Source: Clostridiales bacterium | GTDB lineage: Bacteria > Bacillota > Clostridia > Oscillospirales > Oscillospiraceae | Assembly (NCBI GenBank): GCA_021205725.1 | Contig: JAJPWY010000015.1 | Location: forward strand, 1 to 58,926 | Direction of reading: 5' to 3' | Length of the DNA: 58,926 nt | In this document: positions 18,615 to 27,366 of the stretch, one piece after another | Position numbering within the stretch: the first letter of the stretch is position 1 | How the letters are laid out: every line of letters begins with the position of its first letter | The notes under the pieces: generated by a model | The model's input: the letters and a program-made list of their open reading frames with translations, nothing else | The model's database searches: none | What the model was told of the DNA's origin: nothing | Position numbers and translations under genes: made by a program

Positions 18615-20112
18615 GCTCGCTCTCTCCTTTCCCGGTCAGAAGGTCGTATTTTTCCACCTCGATCATGACCTGGCCCTGGCACTCAAAGCTGATGCCGTCG
18701 GCGGTCAGAGGTGTGTAGATGGTGGTGCTCAGGGCCTGTTCCCCGTCGTTGACGAACAGCTCGATGCTGAACCGGTCCAGCACCACCCGGAGCTTCAGCG
18801 CCCCGCCCTGGTTGCGCACCAGGCACTTCCGCTCGTGGACCAAATCCCGGCAGGAGCCGGAGTTGCTCCGGTCGATGCGCAGGATGGAGGTGCGAGGCTT
18901 GTATGTAATCATGGTGTAGTGCTGGCTGCCCTTGGCCACCCGCAGCTTGAAGCACTGGTACACGTCCCCGGCGATGGGCTGGAGGGTGACGGTCATGTCC
19001 AACATTCTGCCGTACACTCCCCGGAGGGTGGCCTCCTCGCAGACGATGCCCTGATGCCAGACCCGGCGGCCGTGGAGCTGCTCCAGCTCCCGGATGGGGT
19101 TCTGGATGAGCCGCCCGCCCCGGATGCTCAGCTCTCTGGGCAGGGCCATCTGGCCGAACCAGCGCTGGTCCCGGTTGGGCAGGGCGCAGGCGTCCCAGTT
19201 CTGCATCCAGGCCACCATAATCCGCCGCCCGTCCGGGCTCTCGATGGTCTGGGTGGCGTAGAAGTCGATGCCGTAGTCGATGGATTGCAGCCGTTCCCGC
19301 TCGAAGTGGCCGCTCTCCCGGTCATAGCTGCCGATGATGCAGAGGGTGCCGTTGCCGTTGTGGAATTCCAGGCCGCTGACGCTCATGTCCTGGGGACTGG
19401 TGAGCACCACCCACTTCCCATCCAGAGGGAAGAAGTCCGGACACTCCCACATCTTGCCGAATTCGTTGTAGCACTGGTCGATGATGGTGTCAAAATGCCA
19501 GTGGATGGCATCCTCTGACCGGTACAGCAGCAGGGAGCCGCTGCCGTCGGCGGGGCGGTTGCCCACCACGCAGGCATAGCTGCCGTCCTTCTCCTGCCAG
19601 ATCTTCGGGTCACGGAAGTCGAAGGGGCTGCCTCCGGCGGGGAGGTCGCTCTCGTCCAGCACGGGGTTCACGTCCAGCTTTTCGTAGTTCAGCCCGTCTC
19701 CGATGGCCACGCACTGGGTCTGGATGTCCTGACGAACGCCGTCCTCCCGGCAGCGGCGCTGGACCCCGGTATAGAGCAGCAGCTGACGGCCGTCGGGCAG
19801 CTCCACTGCGCTGCCGGAGAAGCAGCCGCCGTTGTCATAGGGCTGATCCGGCGCCAGGGCGCAGGGCTGATAGGTCCACCGGAGCAGATCAGGGCTGGTG
19901 GCGTGGCCCCAGTGCATGGGGCCCCAGTTGGTGCTGTAGGGATGGTACTGATAGAACAGATGATACTGCCCCTTGTAGTAGGAAAAGCCGTTTGGATCGT
20001 TCATCCAGCCGATACAGGGGCTGAGATGAAAGGCCGGGCGATCGGTGCAGGGAATAAACGGGGCATACTGCGCCTCATAATCCCGGGCCTTTTGCAGTTT
20101 TTCGCTTGTCAT
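18607..20112 (-). CDS. scrB: Cytoplasmic GH32 sucrose-6-phosphate hydrolase / beta-fructosidase
   Basis: A 501-residue GH32 enzyme with no signal peptide, so it is cytoplasmic. All three catalytic motifs are canonical: WMNDPNG with nucleophile Asp39, FRDP (about 166) stabilising the transition state, and WECPD (about 221) with the acid/base Glu. The C-terminal sandwich includes FSIELFVNDGEQALS. Because uptake here is by an ABC transporter rather than a PTS, the substrate is probably unphosphorylated sucrose or fructo-oligosaccharide, not sucrose-6-phosphate. The start follows GGAGG 9 bases upstream. It lies between the binding protein and the fructokinase. Confidence 0.92.
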   Translation of the reverse strand: MTSEKLQKARDYEAQYAPFIPCTDRPAFHLSPCIGWMNDPNGFSYYKGQYHLFYQYHPYSTNWGPMHWGHATSPDLLRWTYQPCALAPDQPYDNGGCFSGSAVELPDGRQLLLYTGVQRRCREDGVRQDIQTQCVAIGDGLNYEKLDVNPVLDESDLPAGGSPFDFRDPKIWQEKDGSYACVVGNRPADGSGSLLLYRSEDAIHWHFDTIIDQCYNEFGKMWECPDFFPLDGKWVVLTSPQDMSVSGLEFHNGNGTLCIIGSYDRESGHFERERLQSIDYGIDFYATQTIESPDGRRIMVAWMQNWDACALPNRDQRWFGQMALPRELSIRGGRLIQNPIRELEQLHGRRVWHQGIVCEEATLRGVYGRMLDMTVTLQPIAGDVYQCFKLRVAKGSQHYTMITYKPRTSILRIDRSNSGSCRDLVHERKCLVRNQGGALKLRVVLDRFSIELFVNDGEQALSTTIYTPLTADGISFECQGQVMIEVEKYDLLTGKGESEHV

Positions 20113-20148
20113 AGTGAATAACCTCCAGACGGGTGATGTTTTGCATGG

Positions 20149-20208
20149 TCAAAACAGCGGAAAACTTCCGCTGCTTTGACCACGGCCGGGCGAACAGGGT
20201 CCGCCCGG
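20149..20208 (-). promoter_or_regulatory. Two stem-loops between the binding-protein gene and scrB
   Basis: Two strong inverted repeats occupy the gap: GCCGGGCG...CGCCCGGC (20184-20208) and CAGCGGAA...TTCCGCTG extended to TCAAA/TTTGA (20149-20179). Neither has a T run. Hairpins after a binding-protein gene commonly stabilise its mRNA or partly block readthrough, giving more binding protein than downstream enzymes. Confidence 0.6.
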
Positions 20209-20253
20209 CTGGGTCTTGGGGAAATCACTTGGGGGAAATCATGCAGAGGGAGC

Positions 20254-21957
20254 TCACTCCTGTGCAGCGTAACGGGCGTAGGCGTCGGAGTAGACCTGGA
20301 GCAGCTCGTTCATGCCGCAGTTGTTGACCAGCATCTCCTTATAGGCCTCCCACTCCTCGTCGGTGGGGCCGCCGTCCTTGATCCACAGGCCCTCCTGCTC
20401 GGCGACGGCGCTCTCGAAGTCCGCCTTGTAGCGGTCGATGATGTCCAGCTCCTCCTGGGTGTAGACGCAGTCCACAGGGAAGACGGAGGTGTCGGTGACG
20501 TAGGGCATCCAGTACTCATACAGGTCGGTGAGCCGCTCGATGGCACGGTCCTCCATGTAGAAGTACTCGTCATAGTAGCTGCTGAGGATCAGCTTGGGGC
20601 CGTAGACCTCGTACTGGCCCTTCACCTCGCCGGCGGACTTGCCGTAGAGCTCCTGGGCCTCCTCGTCGGTGATGGACAGCCACTTGCCGGTCTCGTCCTG
20701 CTCGGTGAAGTAGACGCCGATGGGGCCGTACTGGAGCTGCATGACGTTCTCACCGGCATACCACTGGTCGAAGAACTTGAGCAGGTTGGCGGGGCTCTCG
20801 CAGGCGGAGGTGATGCTCAGGTTGCCGCTGTTGGTGGCGCCGCCGGTGCGGAGGGTGACGTTATAGGTGCCGTCGGGGCCTTCCAGGATGGGCAGGAACA
20901 CATAGTCGTCGGCGTAGTCGCCCATCAGCTCCTCGATGTACCACCAGGTGGACACGCCCACATAGCCCTGCTGGCACTTGGACATGAGCTGGGTGGTATC
21001 CTGGGAGAACATCTCCACGTCCATCAGGCCCTCAGCATACCACTCATGGAAGTAGGTCAGAGCCTCGCGGTAGCCGTCGTCGTCGCAGACGAAGTCAACG
21101 GTGCCGTCCTCATAGAGGACCAGGTCGTTGCAGACGTCGTTGGGCCAGTTGGTGAAGCCGAAGCCGGCATAGAAGATGTTCTGGCCCCAGCACCACTGGT
21201 CAAAGCCGGTGGACATGGGAATGGTGGTGCCGGCATCGTTGCCGTAATAGGTGGCGCTCATGTCGTTCTCAGCGAAGGCCACCAGGCAGTCGTGGAGCTC
21301 GTCCAGAGTGGTGGGGACGTCCAGGCCCAGGTAGTCCAGCCATGCCTTGTTGATCATGCTGTACTGGGGGATGGAGTAGATGGAGTAGTCCTCTTCGGCG
21401 CCGATACCGGCGGTGCCCATCTGCTCAGCGGCGGGCAGGCCGTAGATGCCGCCGTCCGCCTGGGTGATAGCGGCCTTGATCTCAGGATGCTCCTCCAGGA
21501 TCTTGGCCAGGTTGGGCATATACTCCTCAGTGAGGTAGGGGGTCAGGTCGATAAAGGTGCCGTCCTCGCCATAGGCGGCCAGGTCGTAGTTGCTGAAGCC
21601 CACGGCGATGAAGGCGTCAGGCAGGTCGCCGCCGGCGATCTTGATGTTGACCTGCTCGGCCACGGAATCGCTCATCAGGTTCCAGTTGATGGTGATACCG
21701 GCCTCTTCCATCATGCTGTTGAGGACCTCATTGTCCTCATAGCCGCCGCTCAGGGCGGAGATGGCGCCCATGATGTCGAACTCGGTCTGGTCGGTGTTGT
21801 CGCTGGCCTCAGTGGCAACGGCGTCGCCGGAGCTGGAGTCCTCGTCGCCCGTGGCGTCGGTGGTGGTGTCGCCGCCGCCGCAGCCTGCCAGCAGACCGCA
21901 CATCATGGCCAGAGCCAGCAGCAGGGAGAGCAGCTTGGTGATACGAGTGTGTTTCAT
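20254..21957 (-). CDS. Carbohydrate ABC transporter substrate-binding lipoprotein
   Basis: A 567-residue family 1-type solute-binding lipoprotein anchored outside the membrane. Lipobox LAGC with Cys26 is followed by a Gly/Asp/Ser/Thr-rich flexible linker (GGGDTTTDATGDEDSSSG). The length and pattern match LplA-type oligosaccharide-binding proteins that work with CUT1 permeases. The start has AAAGGAG 7 bases upstream. It lies directly downstream of the two permeases and upstream of the GH32 enzyme, so a fructo-oligosaccharide ligand is the best inference. No motif identifies the sugar. Confidence 0.9.
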   Translation of the reverse strand: MKHTRITKLLSLLLALAMMCGLLAGCGGGDTTTDATGDEDSSSGDAVATEASDNTDQTEFDIMGAISALSGGYEDNEVLNSMMEEAGITINWNLMSDSVAEQVNIKIAGGDLPDAFIAVGFSNYDLAAYGEDGTFIDLTPYLTEEYMPNLAKILEEHPEIKAAITQADGGIYGLPAAEQMGTAGIGAEEDYSIYSIPQYSMINKAWLDYLGLDVPTTLDELHDCLVAFAENDMSATYYGNDAGTTIPMSTGFDQWCWGQNIFYAGFGFTNWPNDVCNDLVLYEDGTVDFVCDDDGYREALTYFHEWYAEGLMDVEMFSQDTTQLMSKCQQGYVGVSTWWYIEELMGDYADDYVFLPILEGPDGTYNVTLRTGGATNSGNLSITSACESPANLLKFFDQWYAGENVMQLQYGPIGVYFTEQDETGKWLSITDEEAQELYGKSAGEVKGQYEVYGPKLILSSYYDEYFYMEDRAIERLTDLYEYWMPYVTDTSVFPVDCVYTQEELDIIDRYKADFESAVAEQEGLWIKDGGPTDEEWEAYKEMLVNNCGMNELLQVYSDAYARYAAQE

Positions 21958-22017
21958 GATCTTGCTCCTTTTCTCATTAGATTTGGATGGGTGGATGGTA
22001 CGTTCTATCGCAGAGCC

Positions 22018-22917
22018 TTAGCCCTTGACAGCTCCCGCCATAAAGCCCTTCTCGAAGTACTTCTGGACGAAGGGATAGAACACCAGCATGGGCACGGCCG
22101 CCACCACCATGGAGGAGAATTTCAGCATCTCGGTGAGCTTGTTCATCTCGGCGTAGCCGCCGGAAATGGTGGAGGCTTGGGCAGTGCTGACGCTGGACTT
22201 GATCAGGATGTTGCGCAGTACCAGGGGGAGGGACGCCTGCTCAGAGGTCAGGTAGATCATGGGGGTGAACCAGTCGTTCCAGTAGGCCACCATGCTAAAG
22301 ACCACCATGACCGCCATAATGGGGCGGGAGAGGGGAATGATGATGTTCCAGAACACCCGCAGATGGGAGGCGCCGTCGATCTGGGCGGCCTCCATCAGCT
22401 CCTTGGGGATGCTGTTCTCGATGTAGTTGCGGACGATGATCATATTGCCCACCGCCACGCCGCCGGGGAGAAACAGCGACCACATATTGCCGATCAGTCC
22501 GGTGTCCTTGACCACCAGGTAGGTGGGGATCAGGCCGCCGCCGAAATACATGGTGACAATGAAGAAGATGCTGAAGAAGGAGCGCCCGGGCATGGACTTC
22601 TGGCTCAGGGGGTAGGCCACCAGATAGATCATAATGACCGAGAACAGGGTGCCCACCACGGTGTACTTGACGCTGTTGAGGAAGCCGGTGACGATGCTGG
22701 AGTCGGCAAAGACCGCCGCATAGCCGTCCAGGGTGAACTCACTGGGCAGCAGGAAGGTCTTTCCGGCGTACACGTCGTAGGGGTTGGAGACGGAGGCCAC
22801 CAGGATGTAATAGAGGGGATAGGCCACGATCAGCAGGATGATGGAGCAGAACACCACCAGAATGATATCGCTGGTCTTATCCGAGAGGCCATGAGATTTG
22901 GCAACAGGTTTTGACAT
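22018..22917 (-). CDS. CUT1 sugar ABC transporter permease (LplC/YtcP-like)
   Basis: A 299-residue MalG-type permease with six expected helices. The EAA-loop is visible as PKELMEAAQIDGASHLRVFWNIIIPLSRP, which docks the shared ATPase. Start ATG 22917 is selected by GGAGG 8 bases upstream; longer upstream in-frame sequence lies in the previous gene. It forms the pore with the LplB-like permease 13 bases upstream. No ABC ATPase gene lies in the operon, so an MsmK/MsmX-type shared ATPase elsewhere is presumed. Confidence 0.92.
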   Translation of the reverse strand: MSKPVAKSHGLSDKTSDIILVVFCSIILLIVAYPLYYILVASVSNPYDVYAGKTFLLPSEFTLDGYAAVFADSSIVTGFLNSVKYTVVGTLFSVIMIYLVAYPLSQKSMPGRSFFSIFFIVTMYFGGGLIPTYLVVKDTGLIGNMWSLFLPGGVAVGNMIIVRNYIENSIPKELMEAAQIDGASHLRVFWNIIIPLSRPIMAVMVVFSMVAYWNDWFTPMIYLTSEQASLPLVLRNILIKSSVSTAQASTISGGYAEMNKLTEMLKFSSMVVAAVPMLVFYPFVQKYFEKGFMAGAVKG

Positions 22918-22930
22918 TTCTGACCCCTCC

Positions 22931-23869
22931 TTACACGAAGCTGACGTCCGATGCCTTGGACGCGATCTTGTTGACGATGATGAGCAGGATGATGTTGACC
23001 ACCGTGTTGAACAGGCCCACAGCGGTGGAGTAGCTGTACTTGGCGTTTTCAATGCCCTGTTCGTACACGTAGACGGCGATGACGTCGCTGGTGGCCTTGT
23101 TCAGGTCGGTCTGGAGCAGCCAGACCTTCTCGAAGCCGACGCTCATCAGGCTGCCTGCGCTCATGATGAGCTGGAGGACCGCCATGGGGACCAGGGCCGG
23201 GACGTCGATGTGGATGATCCGCTGGAACATGGACGCGCCGTCCACCTTGGCCGCCTCGTACAGGCTGGTGTCCACGCTGGACAGGGTGGCCAGATAGATG
23301 ATGGTGCCCCAGCCTGCATCCTGCCAGATGCCGCTGGCGATGTAGATGGTGCGGAATGCCTCGCTCATGGTCAAAAAGTCGGTCTGCGTGCCCAGGATCA
23401 GGTTGACCAGGCCGCCGGAGGGGCTCAGGAAAATGCGGATCATACCGCAGATGACCATGGTGGAGATGAAATGGGGGGCGTACAGCACGGTCTGCACCAC
23501 GCGCTTGAAGCGGGTGAAATGCAGCTGATTGATTGCCAGGGACAGAATGATGGGAACGGGGAAGCTCCACAACAGACTGTACAGGCTGAGCAGGACGGTG
23601 TTGCGGATCATACGCACACAGTTGGGGCTGGTGAAGAACCGCTCAAACCAGTACAATCCGACCCACTCGCTGCCCAGGTAGCCTCTGCTGGCCTTGAAGT
23701 CCCGGAATGCGATCTGAATACCATACATGGGCACGTACTTGTAGATGATGGTAATGATCACCGGGATGAGCAGCAGCAGATAGAGCTGCCAGTTGTTACG
23801 AAGCCGCGTCGCCAGGGACATTTTGTGGCTCGTCAATGGGGTATCTGCGACGGCTGTTTTTGAACTCAC
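22931..23869 (-). CDS. CUT1 sugar ABC transporter permease (LplB/YteP-like)
   Basis: A 312-residue MalF-type permease, first gene of the operon. The N-terminal cytoplasmic part is followed by LYLLLLIPVIITIIYKYVPMYG, characteristic of the LplB/YteP group. The EAA-loop is present as SLYEAAKVDGASMFQRIIHIDVP. A GTG start at 23869 is supported by AAAAGGAG with 9 bases to GTG. About 180 bases upstream lies a consensus promoter with LacI-type operators downstream of it. Confidence 0.92.
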   Translation of the reverse strand: MSSKTAVADTPLTSHKMSLATRLRNNWQLYLLLLIPVIITIIYKYVPMYGIQIAFRDFKASRGYLGSEWVGLYWFERFFTSPNCVRMIRNTVLLSLYSLLWSFPVPIILSLAINQLHFTRFKRVVQTVLYAPHFISTMVICGMIRIFLSPSGGLVNLILGTQTDFLTMSEAFRTIYIASGIWQDAGWGTIIYLATLSSVDTSLYEAAKVDGASMFQRIIHIDVPALVPMAVLQLIMSAGSLMSVGFEKVWLLQTDLNKATSDVIAVYVYEQGIENAKYSYSTAVGLFNTVVNIILLIIVNKIASKASDVSFV

Positions 23870-23957
23870 TTTTGCTCACTCCTTTTCTTGGTTGGTTTTC
23901 CGTGCTGTTGTTCATCTCCTCTCTTCTGTGGGAAAGCGCGCCTTCCGCACGGTGGCA

Positions 23958-24033
23958 GAAATATCGTTTCACGGTCAGGCACTCAGGAATTGCCTGTTCC
24001 GGGCGGTGAATTCCCGTTCGTGAAACGTTATTT
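23958..24033 (-). promoter_or_regulatory. Two LacI-type operator half/near-palindromes in the fructan operon leader
   Basis: ATCGTTTCACG (within 23963-23973) and TGAAACGTTA (24021-24030) resemble the perfect GAAACGTTTC palindrome found near the divergent lacI. Both lie downstream of the leftward promoter, well placed to block transcription of the permease-led operon. Confidence 0.6.
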
Positions 24034-24049
24034 CTATCTTGTTAAAGAT

Positions 24050-24077
24050 AATATACCAAAGTCCACAAACTTGTCAA
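24050..24077 (-). promoter_or_regulatory. Promoter of the fructan uptake/hydrolysis operon
   Basis: On the minus strand: -35 TTGACA (24077-24072), a 16-base spacer and -10 TATATT (24055-24050); the overlapping TATTAT with an 18-base spacer is an alternative. The region 23870-24299 (430 bases) has no gene and holds only this promoter, the divergent lacI promoter and operators. Confidence 0.75.
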
Positions 24078-24162
24078 TACGGTTTGGAACAGAATTGTCG
24101 TTTTCAACTTTTTACACAAAATTCACGTTCACAATTTGTCCATTTTTACCACCCCGGCAGAA

Positions 24163-24253
24163 AAGAAACGTTTCATGAAATTTCAAATTACATCTTTACA
24201 AGCGCCTGCCTGTCGTGTATAATAGGGTAACAAGAGGGCAGAACGTTTCATCT
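24163..24253 (+). promoter_or_regulatory. Two operators flanking the lacI promoter
   Basis: A perfect palindrome GAAACGTTTC (24165-24174) lies about 20 bases upstream of the -35, and GAACGTTTCA (24241-24250) lies about 20 bases after the -10. Spacing suggests the regulator represses its own gene and may loop to the divergent promoter. Confidence 0.68.
24195..24223 (+). promoter_or_regulatory. lacI promoter
   Basis: -35 TTTACA (24195-24200), a 17-base spacer and a perfect -10 TATAAT (24218-24223), 77 bases before the lacI start. Confidence 0.8.
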
Positions 24254-24299
24254 GCCCGGCGTATTTTATCCTCGTATCGCAGGAAAAGAGGGATCGATC

Positions 24300-25289
24300 A
24301 TGGCAAAGAAAACCGCCGCCCCCACCATGAAGGATGTGGCCCAGGAGGCCGGCGTCGCTCTGGGCACCGTCTCCAAGGTGGTCAACGGTATTCCGGTGGG
24401 CAAGAGCTATCAGAAAAAGGTGGAGGCCGCCATCAAGAAGCTGGACTACCGGGTCAACAGCTACGCCAAGGGCCTGAAGGCCGGGAAGACCTATACGGCG
24501 GCGTTTCTGGTGCCGGACACGCTGAACCCCTTTTTCGCCTCCCTGACCTATTACATCAACAAGGCCCTGGCCCGGCGGAACTACCGGATGCTCCTCTGCT
24601 CCACCGAGGCCAGCCCGGAGATGGAGCAGATCTATCTGGACATGGCCCTGCAAAACAAGGTGGACGGCATTATCAGCCTGTCCTACAACGAGGCGCTGAA
24701 AATCCAGGCGGACACCCCCCTGGTCACCATCGACCGGCACATCAGTCCCGCCATCCCCTGCGTCGCCAGCGACAACTTTGGCGGCGGCAAAATGGCGGTG
24801 CAGCAGCTGCTCCGCCTGGGCTGCAAGCGGCTGGCCTATCTGAGCATCGGCTCCCCCCTGCCCAACGAGGCCACCAAGCGGGGAGACGGCTTCCTCAGCG
24901 CCTGCACGGAGAGCAACGTCCCCTACGATATGCTCCGCCTGCTGGACGGCGCCCCCTTCTCCGACTTTACCGATTTTCTCACCAGCCACACCACCGACGG
25001 CGTGCTGGACTTCGACGGCATCTTCTGCGTCACCGACCACCTGGCCCGGCAGATCATCACCTTTCTCCGCAGTCAGGGCCATCGGGTGCCGGAGGACGTG
25101 CAGGTGATCGGCTTCGACGGCATGCGGGACTTCGCCACCGGCGAGTATCTCTGCTCCACCATCGTCCAGCCCATCGAGCAGATCGCCGAGGTGAGCGTGG
25201 AGCTGGTGCTGTCCGAGGACTGGTCCAAGTCCCCTCCTCTGGTCAGTCTGCCCGTCCGCTACGTCAGCGGCGGGACCACAAGGGAGTAA
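24300..25289 (+). CDS. LacI family transcriptional regulator of the fructan operon
   Basis: A 329-residue LacI/GalR repressor. The N-terminal helix-turn-helix and hinge are visible (TMKDVAQEAGVALGTVSKVVNG, residues about 9-30). They are followed by a periplasmic-binding-protein-like sensor domain (FLVPDTLNPFFASL; GFDGMRDFATGEYLCSTIVQP). It is divergent from the sugar operon and flanked by repeated GAAACGTTTC-like sites, so it almost certainly controls both directions. The effector is probably a fructose-containing sugar or sugar phosphate, inferred from context. Transcription may continue into the four genes downstream, as no terminator lies between them. Confidence 0.93.
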   Translation: MAKKTAAPTMKDVAQEAGVALGTVSKVVNGIPVGKSYQKKVEAAIKKLDYRVNSYAKGLKAGKTYTAAFLVPDTLNPFFASLTYYINKALARRNYRMLLCSTEASPEMEQIYLDMALQNKVDGIISLSYNEALKIQADTPLVTIDRHISPAIPCVASDNFGGGKMAVQQLLRLGCKRLAYLSIGSPLPNEATKRGDGFLSACTESNVPYDMLRLLDGAPFSDFTDFLTSHTTDGVLDFDGIFCVTDHLARQIITFLRSQGHRVPEDVQVIGFDGMRDFATGEYLCSTIVQPIEQIAEVSVELVLSEDWSKSPPLVSLPVRYVSGGTTRE

Positions 25290-25292
25290 GCC

Positions 25293-25961
25293 ATGCCCAG
25301 TGATTATGCCAAATGGCTCCAGCGGGACGTGGAGAAAAATGTCGCCCCAGAGTACACCCAAAAGCAAAAGCTGAAAAACTGGTGGAGCTACCACAAGTGG
25401 CTGGTGCTGGGCGGCATCGTCCTGCTGGCCATCGTCATCGAGCTGGTGGCCAACGCCCTGGGCATCGGCCAGACCCGGCCGGACTATCAGGTGGCCTATG
25501 TTGGCTCCGCCACCCTGGAGGACGAGACCGCCCAGGAGATCGTCCAGTGGCTGGAGGCCATGGGGGAGGACTTAAACGGCGACGGCCAGGTGGTGGTCCA
25601 GCTCAACCAGTACCCCTTCCCGGACGCCTCCGACGGGGACGAGACCCTGGCCGCCATCCGCTCGGCGTCGGAGATTTCCCTGGTCGCAGACATCTCCGAA
25701 TGTGACAGCTATTTCTTCCTGCTGGACGACCCGGACGACTTCCAGCTCCGCTATCAGGTGCTGGCCCTGGCGGACGGGAGCTGCCCGGAGGACACGGACG
25801 TCTCCGGCACAGACAAGGTGATTGCCTGGACCGGGCCGGACGCCGGGCTGGAGCTGTATCTGGGCCGCCGCTGCTTCTATGCGGAAAATGAAAACCAGGT
25901 GGACAACGAGGAGGGCTGCGCCAGCCTCTGGGACCGTCTGACCGAGGAGGCTTCGTCATGA
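25293..25961 (+). CDS. Single-span membrane protein of unknown function
   Basis: A 222-residue protein not recognised by family. A charged cytoplasmic N-terminus (KNVAPEYTQKQKLKNWWSYHK) leads into one membrane helix (about 36-58, WLVLGGIVLLAIVIELVANAL). The remaining ~160 residues, acidic and globular, would lie outside. It starts 4 bases after the lacI stop, and its stop overlaps the next start (ATGA), so it belongs to the lacI transcription unit. Association with a DUF624/YesL gene downstream suggests a membrane role linked to sugar uptake, but this is guesswork. Confidence 0.72.
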   Translation: MPSDYAKWLQRDVEKNVAPEYTQKQKLKNWWSYHKWLVLGGIVLLAIVIELVANALGIGQTRPDYQVAYVGSATLEDETAQEIVQWLEAMGEDLNGDGQVVVQLNQYPFPDASDGDETLAAIRSASEISLVADISECDSYFFLLDDPDDFQLRYQVLALADGSCPEDTDVSGTDKVIAWTGPDAGLELYLGRRCFYAENENQVDNEEGCASLWDRLTEEASS

Positions 25962-26548
25962 AACGCTTGATTTCCCTGTGCGCCCTGCTCTCCCTGCTTC
26001 TGGGGCTGTGCGCCTGTACCGCCGCCCCCACCGAGACCAACGACGGACTGGACTGGTCGGAGGACTGGGTCCGGGTGGGAGCCACCCTGGGCGTCGAGCC
26101 GCCGGAAAACGGCCTGACCCTGCTGGACAACAAGGACGCTCTGGCCGGTTCCGACCTCTACTATGCCACCTGGACGATTGGAGAGGCCGAAGATTATGTC
26201 AACTCCGACGGGGACACGGTGGACCTGTACGACGCCCAGCTCTACCTTCTGCTGGCGGACTGCGCCGATGAGGAGACCGCTGCGGAGAATGTCGCCCAGT
26301 GGCAGGCGGCGGAGGAGGCGGTCTACACCGTCACCGACACCCGGACCGTCACCTGCGCCGGGCAGGAGTTCACCGTCCTCATTTACGACGGCACCGGGGA
26401 GGACAACCCCTATCAGTTCGGGGCCTCCGCCTTTGGCGTCTACCAGAACCACGCCATCAATGTGGAGCTGACCTGTCAGGCGGACTTTGAGGGGGACGCG
26501 CTGACCATCCTCACCGAATTCCTGGACGGCATCCACTACGCATCCTGA
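25958..26548 (+). CDS. Small lipoprotein of unknown function
   Basis: A 196-residue predicted lipoprotein: signal MKRLISLCALLSLLLGLCAC with lipobox LCAC and Cys20, then an acidic, mostly beta-like exported domain with no motif I recognise. It overlaps the upstream gene by four bases and precedes the DUF624 gene by 17 bases. The exported partner of the preceding single-span protein is a reasonable thought, not a finding. Confidence 0.72.
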   Translation: MKRLISLCALLSLLLGLCACTAAPTETNDGLDWSEDWVRVGATLGVEPPENGLTLLDNKDALAGSDLYYATWTIGEAEDYVNSDGDTVDLYDAQLYLLLADCADEETAAENVAQWQAAEEAVYTVTDTRTVTCAGQEFTVLIYDGTGEDNPYQFGASAFGVYQNHAINVELTCQADFEGDALTILTEFLDGIHYAS

Positions 26549-26565
26549 GGGAGGTTACACACACC

Positions 26566-27366
26566 ATGGCTCTGCTCTTTCGTGAGGACCCCCACCACGG
26601 CCCCGGCCGCCTCACCGGCTTTGACCGGTATCGGGAGGTGCTGGAACGGGACGTGATGCCCTTTTTCCTGGGGGGCTTTGTCACCCTCCTGGGCTTTGTC
26701 CCCTTCGCCCTGGGGATGGGATACGCCATCCTCTCCTCCAGCGCCCTGGTCATGCTGGCAGCCAGCGTGGTGGGCGGGCTGTTTGCCGGGCCGTTTGTCT
26801 ACGCTATGTACGACCTGATCTTCCGCTCCCTCCGGGACGCCCCACAGAACTGGTGGCCGGACTACCGGAAGGCGATCAGAAACAACTGGAAATGCGCCCT
26901 GCTCCCCGGGGTGGTGCTGTGCCTGTTTCTGGGCTGCGCCATCTTCGCCGGAATGTTGCTGTACTGGTGGGCGGTTTCCCTGCCCGGTATCGGCACCACT
27001 CTGCTGTTCCTGCTCAGTCTGCTCCTGGCCACCATGCTGCTGACCGTCTACTGGCCCCAGCTGGTGCTGTTTGAACAGACCGGATCCGTCCGGCTGAAAA
27101 ACTGCCTGCTGTTCTGCATCAAGTACTTCTGGCACACCCTGGGCGTCGCCGCCCTCCAGGTGGGCTACTGGCTGCTCATCGCCCTGTTCCTGCCCTGGTC
27201 CTCCATCCTCCTGCCCCTGATCGGCCTGTGGTTCATCCTGTACCTGGCCAATTTCCTGCTCTACAACGACCTGAACCAGGCATTCCGCATCGAGGAGGAG
27301 ATCCAGGCCCACTTCCCGGAGCAGGTGCCCGTCTACGACACAGAGGAGGATGCTCCATGGCAGTAA
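26566..27366 (+). CDS. YesL-like DUF624 membrane protein
   Basis: A 266-residue multi-span membrane protein of the YesL/DUF624 family, which is often encoded next to CUT1 sugar transporters and LacI or AraC regulators in Gram-positive bacteria. About five to six helices; the ARPFVYAMYDLIFRSLRD-like segment (GPFVYAMYDLIFRSLRD here) and later YWPQLVLFEQ are typical. Molecular role is not established. The stop overlaps the next start by ten bases. Confidence 0.8.
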   Translation: MALLFREDPHHGPGRLTGFDRYREVLERDVMPFFLGGFVTLLGFVPFALGMGYAILSSSALVMLAASVVGGLFAGPFVYAMYDLIFRSLRDAPQNWWPDYRKAIRNNWKCALLPGVVLCLFLGCAIFAGMLLYWWAVSLPGIGTTLLFLLSLLLATMLLTVYWPQLVLFEQTGSVRLKNCLLFCIKYFWHTLGVAALQVGYWLLIALFLPWSSILLPLIGLWFILYLANFLLYNDLNQAFRIEEEIQAHFPEQVPVYDTEEDAPWQ

